A DNA stretch of 64,000 nucleotides from positions 1 to 64,000 of the forward strand of contig JANNXJ010000001.1 of NCBI GenBank assembly GCA_031409515.1, in the 5' to 3' direction. The notes below the pieces were generated by a model. The model ran no database searches. It was given only the letters and a program-made list of their open reading frames with translations, and had not been told where the DNA came from. This DNA is from SHZI01 sp031409515. Lineage in GTDB: Bacteria > Pseudomonadota > Gammaproteobacteria > Steroidobacterales > GCA-2729495. The position numbers and the translations under genes were made by a program. Shown here piece after piece: positions 1-8,527 of the stretch. Position 1 is the first letter of the stretch, and the number at the start of each line of letters is the position of its first letter.

Positions 1-31
1 ATCTGGCAACTTGGCGGCCAAGTTGCCAGAT
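1..31. repeat. Perfect 14-bp inverted repeat with 3-nt loop
   Basis: Bases 1-14 are the exact reverse complement of 18-31, separated by CGG, giving a very stable hairpin. No T-run follows directly, so it is not a textbook terminator. It may belong to a gene to the left of the window or be a REP-like element. The call rests on the pairing alone. Confidence 0.7.
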
Positions 32-55
32 GCCAAACCCGGTACCTCTGAATCC

Positions 56-88
56 AAAAAAAAGCCGCAGCAAACGCTGCGGCTTTTT
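56..88. terminator. Bidirectional intrinsic terminator
   Basis: An 8-bp GC-rich stem (64-71 with 76-83) with an AAAC loop is flanked by eight A on the left and five T on the right. It can therefore stop transcription in both directions. It lies downstream of the leftward alanine-zipper lipoprotein gene and probably ends that transcript. Confidence 0.85.
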
Positions 89-90
89 CG

Positions 91-115
91 TCAGGCCATA
101 CGTGGTATGGCCTGA
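91..115. repeat. Perfect 11-bp inverted repeat
   Basis: Bases 91-101 pair perfectly with 105-115 around a GTG loop. It is the third hairpin within 115 bases, between the terminator and the 3' end of the lipoprotein gene. Its role is unknown; mRNA 3'-end stabilisation of a highly expressed lipoprotein message is one possibility. Confidence 0.6.
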
Positions 116-159
116 AGCGGTAGCTAGACCGTCTTAGAAGCGGTAGCTAGACCGTCTTA
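114..159. repeat. 23-bp perfect tandem duplication at a gene 3' end
   Basis: Bases 114-136 and 137-159 are identical. The right copy carries the TAA stop codon (reverse strand, 157-159) of the lipoprotein gene, so the duplication copied the stop and the following bases without altering the protein. It looks like a recent replication-slippage event. Confidence 0.85.
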
Positions 160-462
160 CTTGGCCTGGCTGCGCTTGAACATCCGGTCCATCTTCTCGT
201 TGGTGGCGTCGCAGCAGGACTGGGACTGGTTCGCAGCGTTCAGTGCCTGGTTGGCCGTGCTCTGGGCACCGGAAGCCGTCTGCTTGGCTTCGGCAGCAGC
301 AGCACCGGCAGCATCAGCGGCCGACTTGGCACCATTGGCAGTAGCTGCAACGGCATCGACACGGGCGGAGAGTTCATCGAACTTCTTGGTGGACTCGCAG
401 CCGGTGGTGACCAGGATCGCGAGTGCCAGGGCGGCCCCCTGAAGAGCGGTAGTGATTTTCAT
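157..462 (-). CDS. Lpp/OprI-like alanine-zipper outer membrane lipoprotein
   Basis: A predicted 101-residue lipoprotein. It has an N-terminal signal ending in a lipobox (TTGC, lipidated Cys near residue 22), then an Ala-rich heptad region with repeated AxxA spacing typical of Lpp/OprI trimeric coiled coils. The short C-terminal tail (NEKMDRMFKRSQAK) resembles the Lys/Arg-ending tail by which Lpp-type proteins attach to or contact peptidoglycan. A Cys-Cys pair near the C-terminus is unusual. The start at 462 is chosen because AAGGA lies 8 bases upstream and the signal peptide begins there; the reading frame is open further upstream. Inferred role: envelope tethering or abundant structural lipoprotein. 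Confidence 0.8.
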   Translation of the reverse strand: MKITTALQGAALALAILVTTGCESTKKFDELSARVDAVAATANGAKSAADAAGAAAAEAKQTASGAQSTANQALNAANQSQSCCDATNEKMDRMFKRSQAK

Positions 463-748
463 GGTAATGGTCCTTAAAACAGCAGATAAATTAAAGGTAA
501 AAACACACCCGGAGAAGCAGTCGCCGAGAATCAAGAAACCGCCACGTGGCGGACTCTTATGAAAATCATGACCGAATCAAAGTTAAATCGCAATCTGGAA
601 ATGGCGTGGCGCTTGGGCTTCAGACCGCTGTTGCAGTTGCCCGGCAGTCGGGTTGACCGGCGAGAAGCAGAGCGTTTTGGTGCTGAGGCTGAACATTCGT
701 GGGGGTGGCAGTAGAGTCACACCGGACCACAGGAGGGGGAAGACGGGC

Positions 749-776
749 TTGCGGACCTCCGGTATCTGTATACAAT
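749..776 (+). promoter_or_regulatory. Predicted promoter of lexA-imuA-imuB-dnaE2
   Basis: TTGCGG (749-754) and TACAAT (771-776) are separated by 16 bases and resemble sigma-70 -35 and -10 boxes. The -10 box is overlapped by a LexA-like site. The rest of the 463-810 divergent gap between the lipoprotein gene and lexA holds no gene that I can support. Confidence 0.5.
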
Positions 777-781
777 CCCAG
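766..781 (+). promoter_or_regulatory. LexA box, imperfect (CTGT-N8-CCAG)
   Basis: CTGTATACAATCCCAG matches the gammaproteobacterial LexA palindrome CTGT-N8-ACAG at seven of eight conserved positions. It overlaps the predicted -10 box, so LexA binding here would block RNA polymerase. Confidence 0.6.
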
Positions 782-783
782 CG

Positions 784-799
784 CTGTACAGATATACAG
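784..799 (+). promoter_or_regulatory. LexA box, perfect (CTGT-N8-ACAG)
   Basis: CTGTACAGATATACAG is an exact match to CTGT-N8-ACAG. It lies 11 bases before the lexA start codon and 18 bases from the first site, about two helical turns centre to centre. Negative autoregulation of lexA and the downstream mutasome genes is inferred from established SOS biology. Confidence 0.85.
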
Positions 800-810
800 G
801 ATAACAACAC

Positions 811-1458
811 ATGGCCACGCCCGTTGCTGCTGACCTCACTGCCAGGCAGGCAGAAATTCTTGAATTTATTCAAAGATTTATAGAAGTTACTGGAATGCCG
901 CCCACCCGGGCCGAAATGGCCCGGGAACTGGGTTTTCGGTCCGCGAATGCGGCGGAAGAACACTTGCGGGCTCTGCAGCGCAAGGGGGTAATCGAGCTTC
1001 TGCCCGGCACGTCCCGGGGCATCAGGCTGCTGGAAACCGGCCGCCCTCTTTTGACTGAAGAAGAGGGCTTGCCACTGGTGGGGCGGGTGGCTGCCGGCCA
1101 GCCCATCCTGGCTACCGAACATATCGAGGCCCGCTACCGGCTTGACCTCGCGCTTTTTAATCCGCGCCCCCATTACCTCTTGCGGGTGCAGGGCATGAGC
1201 ATGCGGGATGCCGGTATTCTCGATGGCGATCTGGTGGCGGTCCGCCGTGAGCCCGAAGTCCGCAACGGCCAGATCGTGGTGGTCAGGCTGGAAGAAGAAG
1301 TCACCGTCAAACGCTACCGACAGACCGGCACCATGGTCACACTGCTACCGCAGAACCCGGATTTCCAGCCCATCAAGGTCGATCTCAAGGCCGAGCATAT
1401 GGTCATCGAGGGCGTGGTGGTGGGTGTTATCCGTAACGGTATGTCGACTGCTGCGTGA
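811..1458 (+). CDS. lexA: LexA SOS repressor
   Basis: A 215-residue LexA of usual length. The N-terminal winged helix-turn-helix (about 1-70, with PPTRAEMARELGFRS as the recognition region) is followed by the S24 self-cleavage domain. The Ala95-Gly96 cleavage site (VAAGQP), nucleophile Ser130 (GMSM) and general-base Lys167 are all present, so RecA-stimulated autocleavage should work. Two LexA boxes lie directly upstream. It is the first gene of a tight operon with imuA, imuB and dnaE2, so it is likely co-induced with the mutagenic polymerase it controls. Confidence 0.97.
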   Translation: MATPVAADLTARQAEILEFIQRFIEVTGMPPTRAEMARELGFRSANAAEEHLRALQRKGVIELLPGTSRGIRLLETGRPLLTEEEGLPLVGRVAAGQPILATEHIEARYRLDLALFNPRPHYLLRVQGMSMRDAGILDGDLVAVRREPEVRNGQIVVVRLEEEVTVKRYRQTGTMVTLLPQNPDFQPIKVDLKAEHMVIEGVVVGVIRNGMSTAA

Positions 1459-1464
1459 GTTGCT

Positions 1465-2082
1465 GTGTTCGCTCCGGCTGTTACTCGGCTGCCAACGGGG
1501 TTTGCGGCGCTGGACCACCTGCTCGGTGGTGGCTGGCCCAGGGGTCTGCTGACGGAGTTACTGGTATCTGGGCATGGAAGTAGTGAGTTCGGCCTGCTGA
1601 GTCCGGCGCTGGCGCGCCTGACCACCCTGTCCCAACCGCCGTCGCAAGCACAGTCAACGCACCTGGCTGCTGGCGGCTGGGTTCTCCTGATCGCACCGCC
1701 CTGGATTCCCTATGGTCCCGGCCTCTGCTGGCAAGGATTCGCCCTCAACCGGGTACTGATGGTCAGCGTTGGACAACCGCTGGAGGCGCTATGGGCGATG
1801 GAGGAGGCCCTGCGTTCAGGAAGCTGTACCAGTGTGATCGCGTGGGTTGGCGCCAGAGCCACTGAGCGGGCAGGGCACTCCCTGCTGCAGCGGCTGCATC
1901 TTCTGGCCGGCAGGCAGCAGGCCTGGGCTGTCCTAATCCGGGAGGCACGGTTTCGTCGCGAGCGGTCACCCGTCCGTTTGCGACTTGAGTTGCGGTGTCC
2001 ATCGCCGGCCACGCTGCAGATCGAGATCTTCAAGAATGGCTGGCGAGGTGCGGGGACAGTCACCGTCGAACGCCGATTCTGA
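1465..2082 (+). CDS. imuA: ImuA, RecA/SulA-like mutasome accessory protein
   Basis: A 205-residue protein with the RecA-fold layout of ImuA: GFAALDHLLGGGWPRG near residues 12-27, as in the RecA/ImuA N-terminus. The P-loop position (VSGHGSSEF, near 34-42) lacks the Lys of a Walker A motif, as expected for a non-ATPase. It starts with GTG six bases after the lexA stop. In known lexA-imuA-imuB-dnaE2 cassettes the product supports translesion synthesis by ImuB and DnaE2. The assignment relies on both sequence layout and gene context. Confidence 0.88.
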   Translation: MFAPAVTRLPTGFAALDHLLGGGWPRGLLTELLVSGHGSSEFGLLSPALARLTTLSQPPSQAQSTHLAAGGWVLLIAPPWIPYGPGLCWQGFALNRVLMVSVGQPLEALWAMEEALRSGSCTSVIAWVGARATERAGHSLLQRLHLLAGRQQAWAVLIREARFRRERSPVRLRLELRCPSPATLQIEIFKNGWRGAGTVTVERRF

Positions 2083-2107
2083 AAAAAGCAGTGGCGTCTC
2101 TATTGGC

Positions 2108-3733
2108 ATGGCTCGTTTCACCAAAGTACAGCCCCGGACCAGGTCCGGGAAAGACCCAGCCGCCCTCCTGCCCGTAAGGGCCGGGCACGCGCCAGAGCCA
2201 CTGACGGCTGCTCCTGCCCAACTCTGGCTCTGTCTCTATCTTCCGCAGCTGCCGCTGGAGGCGCGAGCCACCCGGTCAGAGCCATGCCAGCCAGATTCCA
2301 GACAGAAGGTACCGCTGGTGATCTGCGCAGAGCAGGGCCGAAGAACTCTCGTAGTGACCGCTAATGCACTGGCTGCTGCCCGGGGGGTGCGCCCAGGTAT
2401 GCCGGTCAGTTCAGCTCTCGCACTGGCACCTGACCTGGTTATCGAGAGCCGCAGCGCGCAGCTCGAAGCTGCCTCGCTGACCCGGCTGGCCATCTGGGCA
2501 GCTCAGTTCACACCGACTGTGAGCAGCAGTGCAGGCAATGCCCTGCTGCTGGAAATCCAGGGCAGTCTGCGTTTGTTTGGCGGACTCGAAGCACTGCAGA
2601 CCAGGGTAGCCGAAGGCCTGGGAGCTCTTGGCCATGAGGCGCGCATCGCCTGTGCTCCCACAGCGCGGGCTGCCCTGTGGCTGGCCACAGCCGGTGTCCA
2701 TCGTCCGGTCCGGACTATCCTGGAGTTGCGTCAGGCACTTGCCGGCATCCACGTACGGCACCTGGCCTGGCCGGAACGCACGGTCCAGGCCCTTCTGCAG
2801 ATGGGTGTCACGACGGTGGGCGACTGTGTGCGGTTACCCCGTGAGGGCTTTGCCCGGCGACTGGGACCCGGCTGCCTGCGCCAACTGGATCAGGCCTACG
2901 GCCGCCATCCGGACCCGCGGCAGCTCCACGTGTTGCCCGTCCGTTTTTCCGCCGGGCTGGAACTGCCCATGGAAACCACGGTGTTATCTGTTCTGCTCGA
3001 TGGCTTCAACCAGCTTTTTCAGCGCCTCCGGCAGTCCCTCGAAGCCCGTCAGGTCAGCGTCCGTAGCGTCAGATGCGTGCTCACCCATCCGGATGGCCAG
3101 GAAACAGACCTGTATCTGGGAGCAGGCCCCGCAGCGGCCCCCGCGACAGGCCCCACGACAGGCCCCACGACAGGAATGGGCCTCTTGTCCGGGCTACTGC
3201 GGCTACGGCTCGAGGCCATGACTTTGCCCGCCCCGGTTACTGACCTGGCGGTGCAGGCGGATCTGGACTCCAGGCAGGTATTGGCGGGTACCGACCTGCT
3301 GGGCAAGGACCTCCAGCAGGATGGCGGACTCCACGCACTGCTGGAGCGCTTGCGTGCGCGACTGGGTGGCCAGGCAGTGCAGGGCCTGGCATTACGCGCC
3401 GAGCACCGGCCGGAGAGCGCCTGGCGAGCCGTGTTGGATCCGCTGGCAGAGTTTGGCTCGCAGGGTGGTGCCAGCGAGGCCTGCACTGTGTTCCGTTCCC
3501 GGCCTCTCTGGCTGCTGCCGGTACCGGAGTCTCTGGGGCTGATTAACGGCCTGCCTGCATGGCATGGATTGTTAGCTCTTGAGCGTGGCCCGGAACGTAT
3601 CGAAAGCGGCTGGTGGGATGGGGGCGATGTACGCCGGGATTACTACCGGGCCAGTAACCCGCAGGGCGCAATGCTCTGGGTATACACGGACCTGCGTACC
3701 CGCGCCTGGTACCTGCAGGGCATCTTCGGGTGA
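2108..3733 (+). CDS. imuB: ImuB, catalytically inactive Y-family polymerase-like protein
   Basis: A 541-residue Y-family polymerase relative. The usual catalytic acidic residues appear absent: the N-terminal strand reads WLCLYLPQLPLEA instead of an Asp-containing motif, and the later SLDEAY-type motif is replaced by LLLEIQGSLRLFGG. This is the hallmark of ImuB, which acts as an adaptor linking DnaE2 to the sliding clamp. The start at the ATG at 2108 is uncertain; the frame is open further upstream and the conserved region begins about 38 residues in. The gene ends by overlapping dnaE2 (GTGA). A short tandem repeat expands a linker near residue 350. Confidence 0.9.
   Translation: MARFTKVQPRTRSGKDPAALLPVRAGHAPEPLTAAPAQLWLCLYLPQLPLEARATRSEPCQPDSRQKVPLVICAEQGRRTLVVTANALAAARGVRPGMPVSSALALAPDLVIESRSAQLEAASLTRLAIWAAQFTPTVSSSAGNALLLEIQGSLRLFGGLEALQTRVAEGLGALGHEARIACAPTARAALWLATAGVHRPVRTILELRQALAGIHVRHLAWPERTVQALLQMGVTTVGDCVRLPREGFARRLGPGCLRQLDQAYGRHPDPRQLHVLPVRFSAGLELPMETTVLSVLLDGFNQLFQRLRQSLEARQVSVRSVRCVLTHPDGQETDLYLGAGPAAAPATGPTTGPTTGMGLLSGLLRLRLEAMTLPAPVTDLAVQADLDSRQVLAGTDLLGKDLQQDGGLHALLERLRARLGGQAVQGLALRAEHRPESAWRAVLDPLAEFGSQGGASEACTVFRSRPLWLLPVPESLGLINGLPAWHGLLALERGPERIESGWWDGGDVRRDYYRASNPQGAMLWVYTDLRTRAWYLQGIFG
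3145..3174 (+). repeat. 12-bp tandem repeat inside imuB
   Basis: GACAGGCCCCAC is repeated two and a half times (3145-3156, 3157-3168, partial 3169-3174). It encodes a Thr-Gly-Pro-Thr repeat between the polymerase-like core and the C-terminal region. The 12-base unit keeps the frame, so copy number may vary between strains without destroying the protein. Confidence 0.85.
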
Positions 3734-6700
3734 GTGCCTATGCAGAACTCCACTGCATCAGCAACTTCACGTTTCTGCGGGGAGCATCGCACCCGGCCGA
3801 ACTGGTAGGCCGTGCTGCTGCCCTCGGGTACAGCGCTCTTGCGCTCACCGACGAGTGCTCCGTAGCAGGCATTGTCCGGGCGCATGTAGCAGCGCGAGGC
3901 TGTGCCCTGCAGTTGCTCATCGGCAGCGAGTTTCGTCTCGCTGATGGCCTGTGTCTGGTAGTCCTGGCTGCCGACCGGGAAGGCTACGCTGCACTTTGTG
4001 GGCTCATCACCCGCGGACGTCGCGCGGCAGAGAAGGGGTCCTACCACGTCGTGCGCAGTGACTTTGAGCAGCTGCCCGCCGGTTGCCTGCTCCTGTGGTT
4101 GCCACCCGAGTGTCCTGATTCCCGGGATGCCAGCTGGCTGCGGGACCATTTTGGTGGGCGTATCTGGCTGGCGGTGGAGCTGCATGCGGATGGTAACGAA
4201 GCGAGTCGCAGAACCCAGCTGGTGGCATTCGCCAAAGAGACTGGTATTCCACCGGTGGCTGCCGGTGCTGTCCACATGCACGTACGGGGTCGCCGGGCGC
4301 TGCAGGACACTCTCACGGCAATTCGCCGTAAAGCGCCACTAGGGAGCGGCACGACGGGCCTTTATCCCAATGGGGAGCGGCATCTCCGGACCCTCGCTGA
4401 GTTGCAGCGGATTTATCCCGACCCGTTACTCGCGGCTACGGTGCAGATTGCGGAGCGCATGCATTTCTCCCTCGACGAACTGCGCTACCAGTATCCCCGC
4501 GAGCTGGTGCCCCCCGGCCACACACCCGCCAGCTGGTTGCGCTATCGAACCCTGCAGGGCGTGCGGGAGCGCTGGCCTGCAGGCGCTTCGCCAGACATCC
4601 TCAAGCTGGTTGACCGGGAGCTGGAGCTGATCAGTGAGCTGCGTTACGAGGCCTACTTTCTTACCGTGGACGACATTGTCTGCTTCGCCCGCAGCCAGGG
4701 CATCCTCTGCCAGGGGCGCGGTTCGGCAGCAAATTCTGCTGTGTGTTTCTGCCTGGGGATAACCGAGGTAGATCCCGCCCACATGTCGCTGCTGTTCGAG
4801 CGCTTCATTTCACGGGAGCGCAATGAGCCACCCGATATCGATGTGGACTTTGAGCACGAGCGGCGCGAGGAGGTGATCCAGTACATCTATACCCGCTACG
4901 GCCGGGACCGGGCGGCGCTGACAGCTACCGTGATCACTTACTGTCCCCGAAGCGCCCTGCGTGACGTGGGTCGCGCCCTCGGGCTGTCCGAGGCTCAGCT
5001 CAGCCGGGTCACGCGTAATCTGCATTGGTGGGATGGCCGGTCGGTTGCGCCTGAGCGCATCCGGGAGGCCGGCTTTGATCCTGCCAGCCCACTGATGCAC
5101 CGACTGGTGATGTTGGTGGGGCACCTGATCGGCTTCCCCCGGCATCTCTCCCAGCATGTGGGCGGGTTTGTTATTGCCGAGGAGCCTCTGTGCCGGCTGG
5201 TCCCCATCGAGAACGCATCCATGGCGGACCGGACAGTTATCCAGTGGGACAAGGATGATCTGGATGAGATGGGCCTGCTCAAGGTGGATGTGCTCGCGCT
5301 GGGCATGCTCTCTGCTATCCGCCGCACTTTTAGGTTGTTACGGGAGCTCAAGGGGCGTGAGCTTTCCCTGCACACCGTGCCAGCTGAAGATCCCGCGGTT
5401 TACGCCATGATTTCCCAGGCTGACACCATGGGGGTTTTTCAGATTGAGTCCCGGGCCCAGATGGCCATGTTGCCGAGACTGAAACCCCGGACCTACTACG
5501 ACCTGGTCATCGAGGTGGCCATCATCCGGCCCGGACCAATCCAGGGGGACATGGTGCATCCTTACCTGCGACGCCGGAACGGTGAGGAGCCGGTCACGTA
5601 TCCCAGTCCGGAAGTGCGCCAGGTGCTGGAGCGCACGCTCGGCGTGCCCATCTTCCAGGAACAGGTCATGCAACTGGCGGTCGTGGCGGCGGGGTTCACA
5701 CCGGGCGAGGCTGATCAACTGCGCCGGGCCATGGCCGCCTGGCGCCGCCGTGGTGGCCTCGGCCACTTCGAGGAACGACTGATTGCCGGTATGCAGGCCC
5801 GCAACTATTCCGTGGAGTTCGCCCGCCAGATCTTCAACCAGATCTGCGGTTTTGGTGAGTACGGTTTTCCCGAATCCCATGCTGCCAGCTTCGCGCTGCT
5901 CGTCTATGTCTCCGCCTGGCTGAAGCGGCATGAACCCGCTGCTTTCACCTGTGCGTTACTGAACAGCCAGCCCATGGGGTTCTATGCGCCCTCACAGCTG
6001 GTCCAGAGTGTCCGTTGTGCCGGTGTTGAGGTCAGGCCGGTGGAGGTGAACTGCAGCGCCTGGGACTGCACTCTTGAGGCCAGAACTGACGGGCAGTTTG
6101 CCCTGCGTCTCGGCTTCCGTCTGGTCAGCGGGCTTACGCAGGGAGCGGGGGAGGAGGTGGTCCGGCAGCGCGCTGGTCAACCCTATCGCACCGTACAGGA
6201 TCTGCACGAGCGTGCTGGCCTGCCCCGGCAGGAACTGGGTGCTCTGGCGGCGGCGGGTGCGCTGGCGGGCATCGCCGGGCACAGGCACCGGGCTCGCTGG
6301 GCAGTAGCAGGTGCAGAACTGCTCCTGCCATTGTTGCCAGTGCTGCAGATTGCTGAGGGGTTGCCGCTGCTTCGAGCACCCACCGAGGCCCAGGATATTG
6401 CTGCCGACTACCAGAGCCTGGGTTTGACGCTGGGCCGTCACCCGCTGGCGCTCCTGCGCACTCACCTGCGTCGTGCTGCCATCAGCTCAGCCAGCGAACT
6501 GCAGGAAGCAGGCAACGGGGTGCGGGTGCGTACCGCAGGGATTGTCACTACGCGCCAGCGGCCCGCCAGCGCTGGCGGGGTTACGTTCGTGACGCGGGAA
6601 GATGAAACCGGCTACATCAATCTCATTGTCTGGCGGCAGCTGGCAGAGCGTCAGCGCCGGGTTCTGCTCGAAGCGCGGTTACTGGGAGTCTGGGGCCAGT

Positions 6701-6801
6701 TGCAGCGGCAGGGGGATGTCTTGCACTTGGTGGCCAGGCGGCTCGAGGATTTGAGCAGTCTTCTCGGCCAGTTGCAGACCCCCAGCCGGGACTTCTCCTG
6801 A
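3730..6801 (+). CDS. dnaE2: Error-prone DNA polymerase III alpha homologue DnaE2
   Basis: A 1023-residue C-family polymerase, the short DnaE2 type. The N-terminal PHP domain begins YAELHCISNFTFLRGASHP. The palm aspartates are in PPDIDVDFEHE near residue 367 and the LLKVDVLALG segment near 517. HhH and OB-fold segments lie toward the C-terminus. GTG start at 3730 overlaps the imuB stop. It is the catalytic polymerase of the ImuA-ImuB-DnaE2 mutasome, responsible for damage-induced mutagenesis in bacteria lacking the umuDC-type system. Expression should follow LexA release. Confidence 0.96.
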   Translation: MSAYAELHCISNFTFLRGASHPAELVGRAAALGYSALALTDECSVAGIVRAHVAARGCALQLLIGSEFRLADGLCLVVLAADREGYAALCGLITRGRRAAEKGSYHVVRSDFEQLPAGCLLLWLPPECPDSRDASWLRDHFGGRIWLAVELHADGNEASRRTQLVAFAKETGIPPVAAGAVHMHVRGRRALQDTLTAIRRKAPLGSGTTGLYPNGERHLRTLAELQRIYPDPLLAATVQIAERMHFSLDELRYQYPRELVPPGHTPASWLRYRTLQGVRERWPAGASPDILKLVDRELELISELRYEAYFLTVDDIVCFARSQGILCQGRGSAANSAVCFCLGITEVDPAHMSLLFERFISRERNEPPDIDVDFEHERREEVIQYIYTRYGRDRAALTATVITYCPRSALRDVGRALGLSEAQLSRVTRNLHWWDGRSVAPERIREAGFDPASPLMHRLVMLVGHLIGFPRHLSQHVGGFVIAEEPLCRLVPIENASMADRTVIQWDKDDLDEMGLLKVDVLALGMLSAIRRTFRLLRELKGRELSLHTVPAEDPAVYAMISQADTMGVFQIESRAQMAMLPRLKPRTYYDLVIEVAIIRPGPIQGDMVHPYLRRRNGEEPVTYPSPEVRQVLERTLGVPIFQEQVMQLAVVAAGFTPGEADQLRRAMAAWRRRGGLGHFEERLIAGMQARNYSVEFARQIFNQICGFGEYGFPESHAASFALLVYVSAWLKRHEPAAFTCALLNSQPMGFYAPSQLVQSVRCAGVEVRPVEVNCSAWDCTLEARTDGQFALRLGFRLVSGLTQGAGEEVVRQRAGQPYRTVQDLHERAGLPRQELGALAAAGALAGIAGHRHRARWAVAGAELLLPLLPVLQIAEGLPLLRAPTEAQDIAADYQSLGLTLGRHPLALLRTHLRRAAISSASELQEAGNGVRVRTAGIVTTRQRPASAGGVTFVTREDETGYINLIVWRQLAERQRRVLLEARLLGVWGQLQRQGDVLHLVARRLEDLSSLLGQLQTPSRDFS

Positions 6802-6832
6802 GGGGGCCAAGACGCTCAGCCCGGGCTGCTCT

Positions 6833-7174
6833 CTACTCGACCCCGAGGTCCTCGACCTCAAAGTCCTCAAAATCCTCGATCTCCTGGGCTATGCGCTTGC
6901 GCTCCAGGTAGTCCTCCAGCTTCCGGCGGGCGCACCGTACGTCGGGTGGCGTCCCCTGCTGGGATTCAGCCTCAAGTTCGGCAATCAGATTCTCGACATT
7001 GATTTCTATTGACTGTTCACCGACGTTGTCGGTGGCCAGCGGCTCCACGCCAAGGTCATCGTCGGCGGTCTCATCTCCCAGAGGTTCAGGAGTCTCGAGT
7101 TCATCAAGCATTTCGGGGGGCTCCGGGAGCGGAGTCCACTCAGGCTTGGCCAGTACAGCTGCTTTGCGACCCAT
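6833..7174 (-). CDS. PA3496-like small acidic protein
   Basis: A 113-residue, strongly acidic, Pro/Glu-rich protein. The C-terminal segment ARRKLEDYLERKRIAQEIEDF resembles the conserved part of the PA3496 family (putative envelope integrity proteins in pseudomonads). The N-terminal 70 residues look disordered. No signal peptide or membrane segment is visible. It converges on dnaE2 with a 31-base gap. Function is unknown; the family assignment rests on the C-terminal motif only. Confidence 0.6.
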   Translation of the reverse strand: MGRKAAVLAKPEWTPLPEPPEMLDELETPEPLGDETADDDLGVEPLATDNVGEQSIEINVENLIAELEAESQQGTPPDVRCARRKLEDYLERKRIAQEIEDFEDFEVEDLGVE

Positions 7175-7312
7175 CGATCAGTCCTTATGTTCAAGGAGTA
7201 ACGCCGACGTGGTTTTTATAGTCACCTTCCAGGGGGATGACAATCCTCAATTCTCTATTTCGTGAACTGATTCCGTCTCTACCGCACACGCGGCGGCCAA
7301 CCGTCCCCGAGC

Positions 7313-8527
7313 TCAGCCAACCAGCTGGTTGAGCTCAAAGATGGGCAGCAGTATGGCCAGGACGATGACCAGAACGATGACGCCCATGGTCACGATGAGG
7401 GCCGGCTCGAGGATGCCGAGGAGGGCGGCAATGAGGCCATCCATTTCCCGCTCCTGGTTGGTGGCTGCCCGGGTGAGCATGGCATCGAGTTTGCCGCTGG
7501 CCTCACCGCTTGAAATCAGGTGGACGCATAGCGGGGGAAAATAGCCGCCAACCGCGAGGGACTTGCCAATGGGCGCCCCTTCCCGCACCCGGGCTGCGGC
7601 CACCTCGACCGCTTCCCGCATCGGCACATTGGTGACCACCTCTGCTGATATCCGCAGCGCTTCAAGTACGGGGACACCACTCCCCGTCAGGATGCTCAGG
7701 GTCCGCGTAAAGCGTGCGGTATTCGAGCCCCGGACGAGCTTTGCGATGAGGGGTATACGCAGGAGCAGTGCATCCCGCCACCGCCTGGGTCCGGGCTGGC
7801 GCAGCGCCCGGCCTCCCGCAATAGCGGCTCCGACAACTCCCACCAGCAGCAGCAGACCGTAGTCGCGCAGGAAGTCGCTCAGGGCGATGAGAAACACGGT
7901 GAGTCCGGGAAGTTCCCGCCCTGTATTGGAGAACACGCCGACGACCTTGGGCACGACGTAGACCAGCATGCCGCTGACGATCAGCAGTGCCAGCACCGTC
8001 AGTACGACGGGGTAAATCATGGCGTGCTGGATTTTCTGGCGGAGTACCTGGCGGCCCTCCGTATAGTCGGCCAGCCGCTCCAGCACCGCGTCCAGGTGAC
8101 CGGACTGCTCGCCAGCGGAAACCGTGGCGCGGTAAATCTCGGGGAAAGCCTTTGGGAAATCCGCGAACCCGTCTGCGAGGGTGTGGCCTTCCATCACTTT
8201 GGAGCGCACCCCGATCAGGACGCTTTTGACTCGCGTCGACTCGGTCTGCTCCGACACCGCGAGCAGCGCTTCCTCAAGGGGCATTGAGGACTGGACCAGG
8301 GTGGCAAGCTGCCGCGTGACGAGCGCGAGGTCCGTGGACGACATGGTGGGCCGCAGCGTGAAGGACTGCTGGCGAGTGGCTTCCCGTTCAGCGGCCTCAG
8401 TGACCGTGAGCGGAAACAGCTGGCGTTCACGGAGCAGCTGGCGGACCTGGCGGGCCGTGTCGCCTTCAAGAATACCCTTGCGTTCCTTGCCGCCGGCATC
8501 AACCGCGGTGTACTCGAAGGCTCCCAT
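7313..8527 (-). CDS. gspF: Type II secretion inner membrane platform protein GspF
   Basis: A 404-residue GspF of usual length. An N-terminal cytoplasmic region (GAFEYTAVDAGGKERKG) precedes two homologous T2SSF repeats, with hydrophobic segments near 170-190, 220-240 and 370-395. LVYVVPKVVGVF and VLAILLPIFELNQLV are typical of the family. It is the last gene of the gspC-D-E-F set and overlaps gspE by ATGA, so it is translationally coupled. Inferred role: membrane platform receiving the GspE ATPase and driving pseudopilus assembly. Confidence 0.95.
   Translation of the reverse strand: MGAFEYTAVDAGGKERKGILEGDTARQVRQLLRERQLFPLTVTEAAEREATRQQSFTLRPTMSSTDLALVTRQLATLVQSSMPLEEALLAVSEQTESTRVKSVLIGVRSKVMEGHTLADGFADFPKAFPEIYRATVSAGEQSGHLDAVLERLADYTEGRQVLRQKIQHAMIYPVVLTVLALLIVSGMLVYVVPKVVGVFSNTGRELPGLTVFLIALSDFLRDYGLLLLVGVVGAAIAGGRALRQPGPRRWRDALLLRIPLIAKLVRGSNTARFTRTLSILTGSGVPVLEALRISAEVVTNVPMREAVEVAAARVREGAPIGKSLAVGGYFPPLCVHLISSGEASGKLDAMLTRAATNQEREMDGLIAALLGILEPALIVTMGVIVLVIVLAILLPIFELNQLVG

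Noticed and set aside
583..1173. Reverse-strand frame of 196 codons overlapping lexA
   Set aside because: It overlaps the lexA promoter, LexA boxes and coding region, and shows no recognisable protein features.
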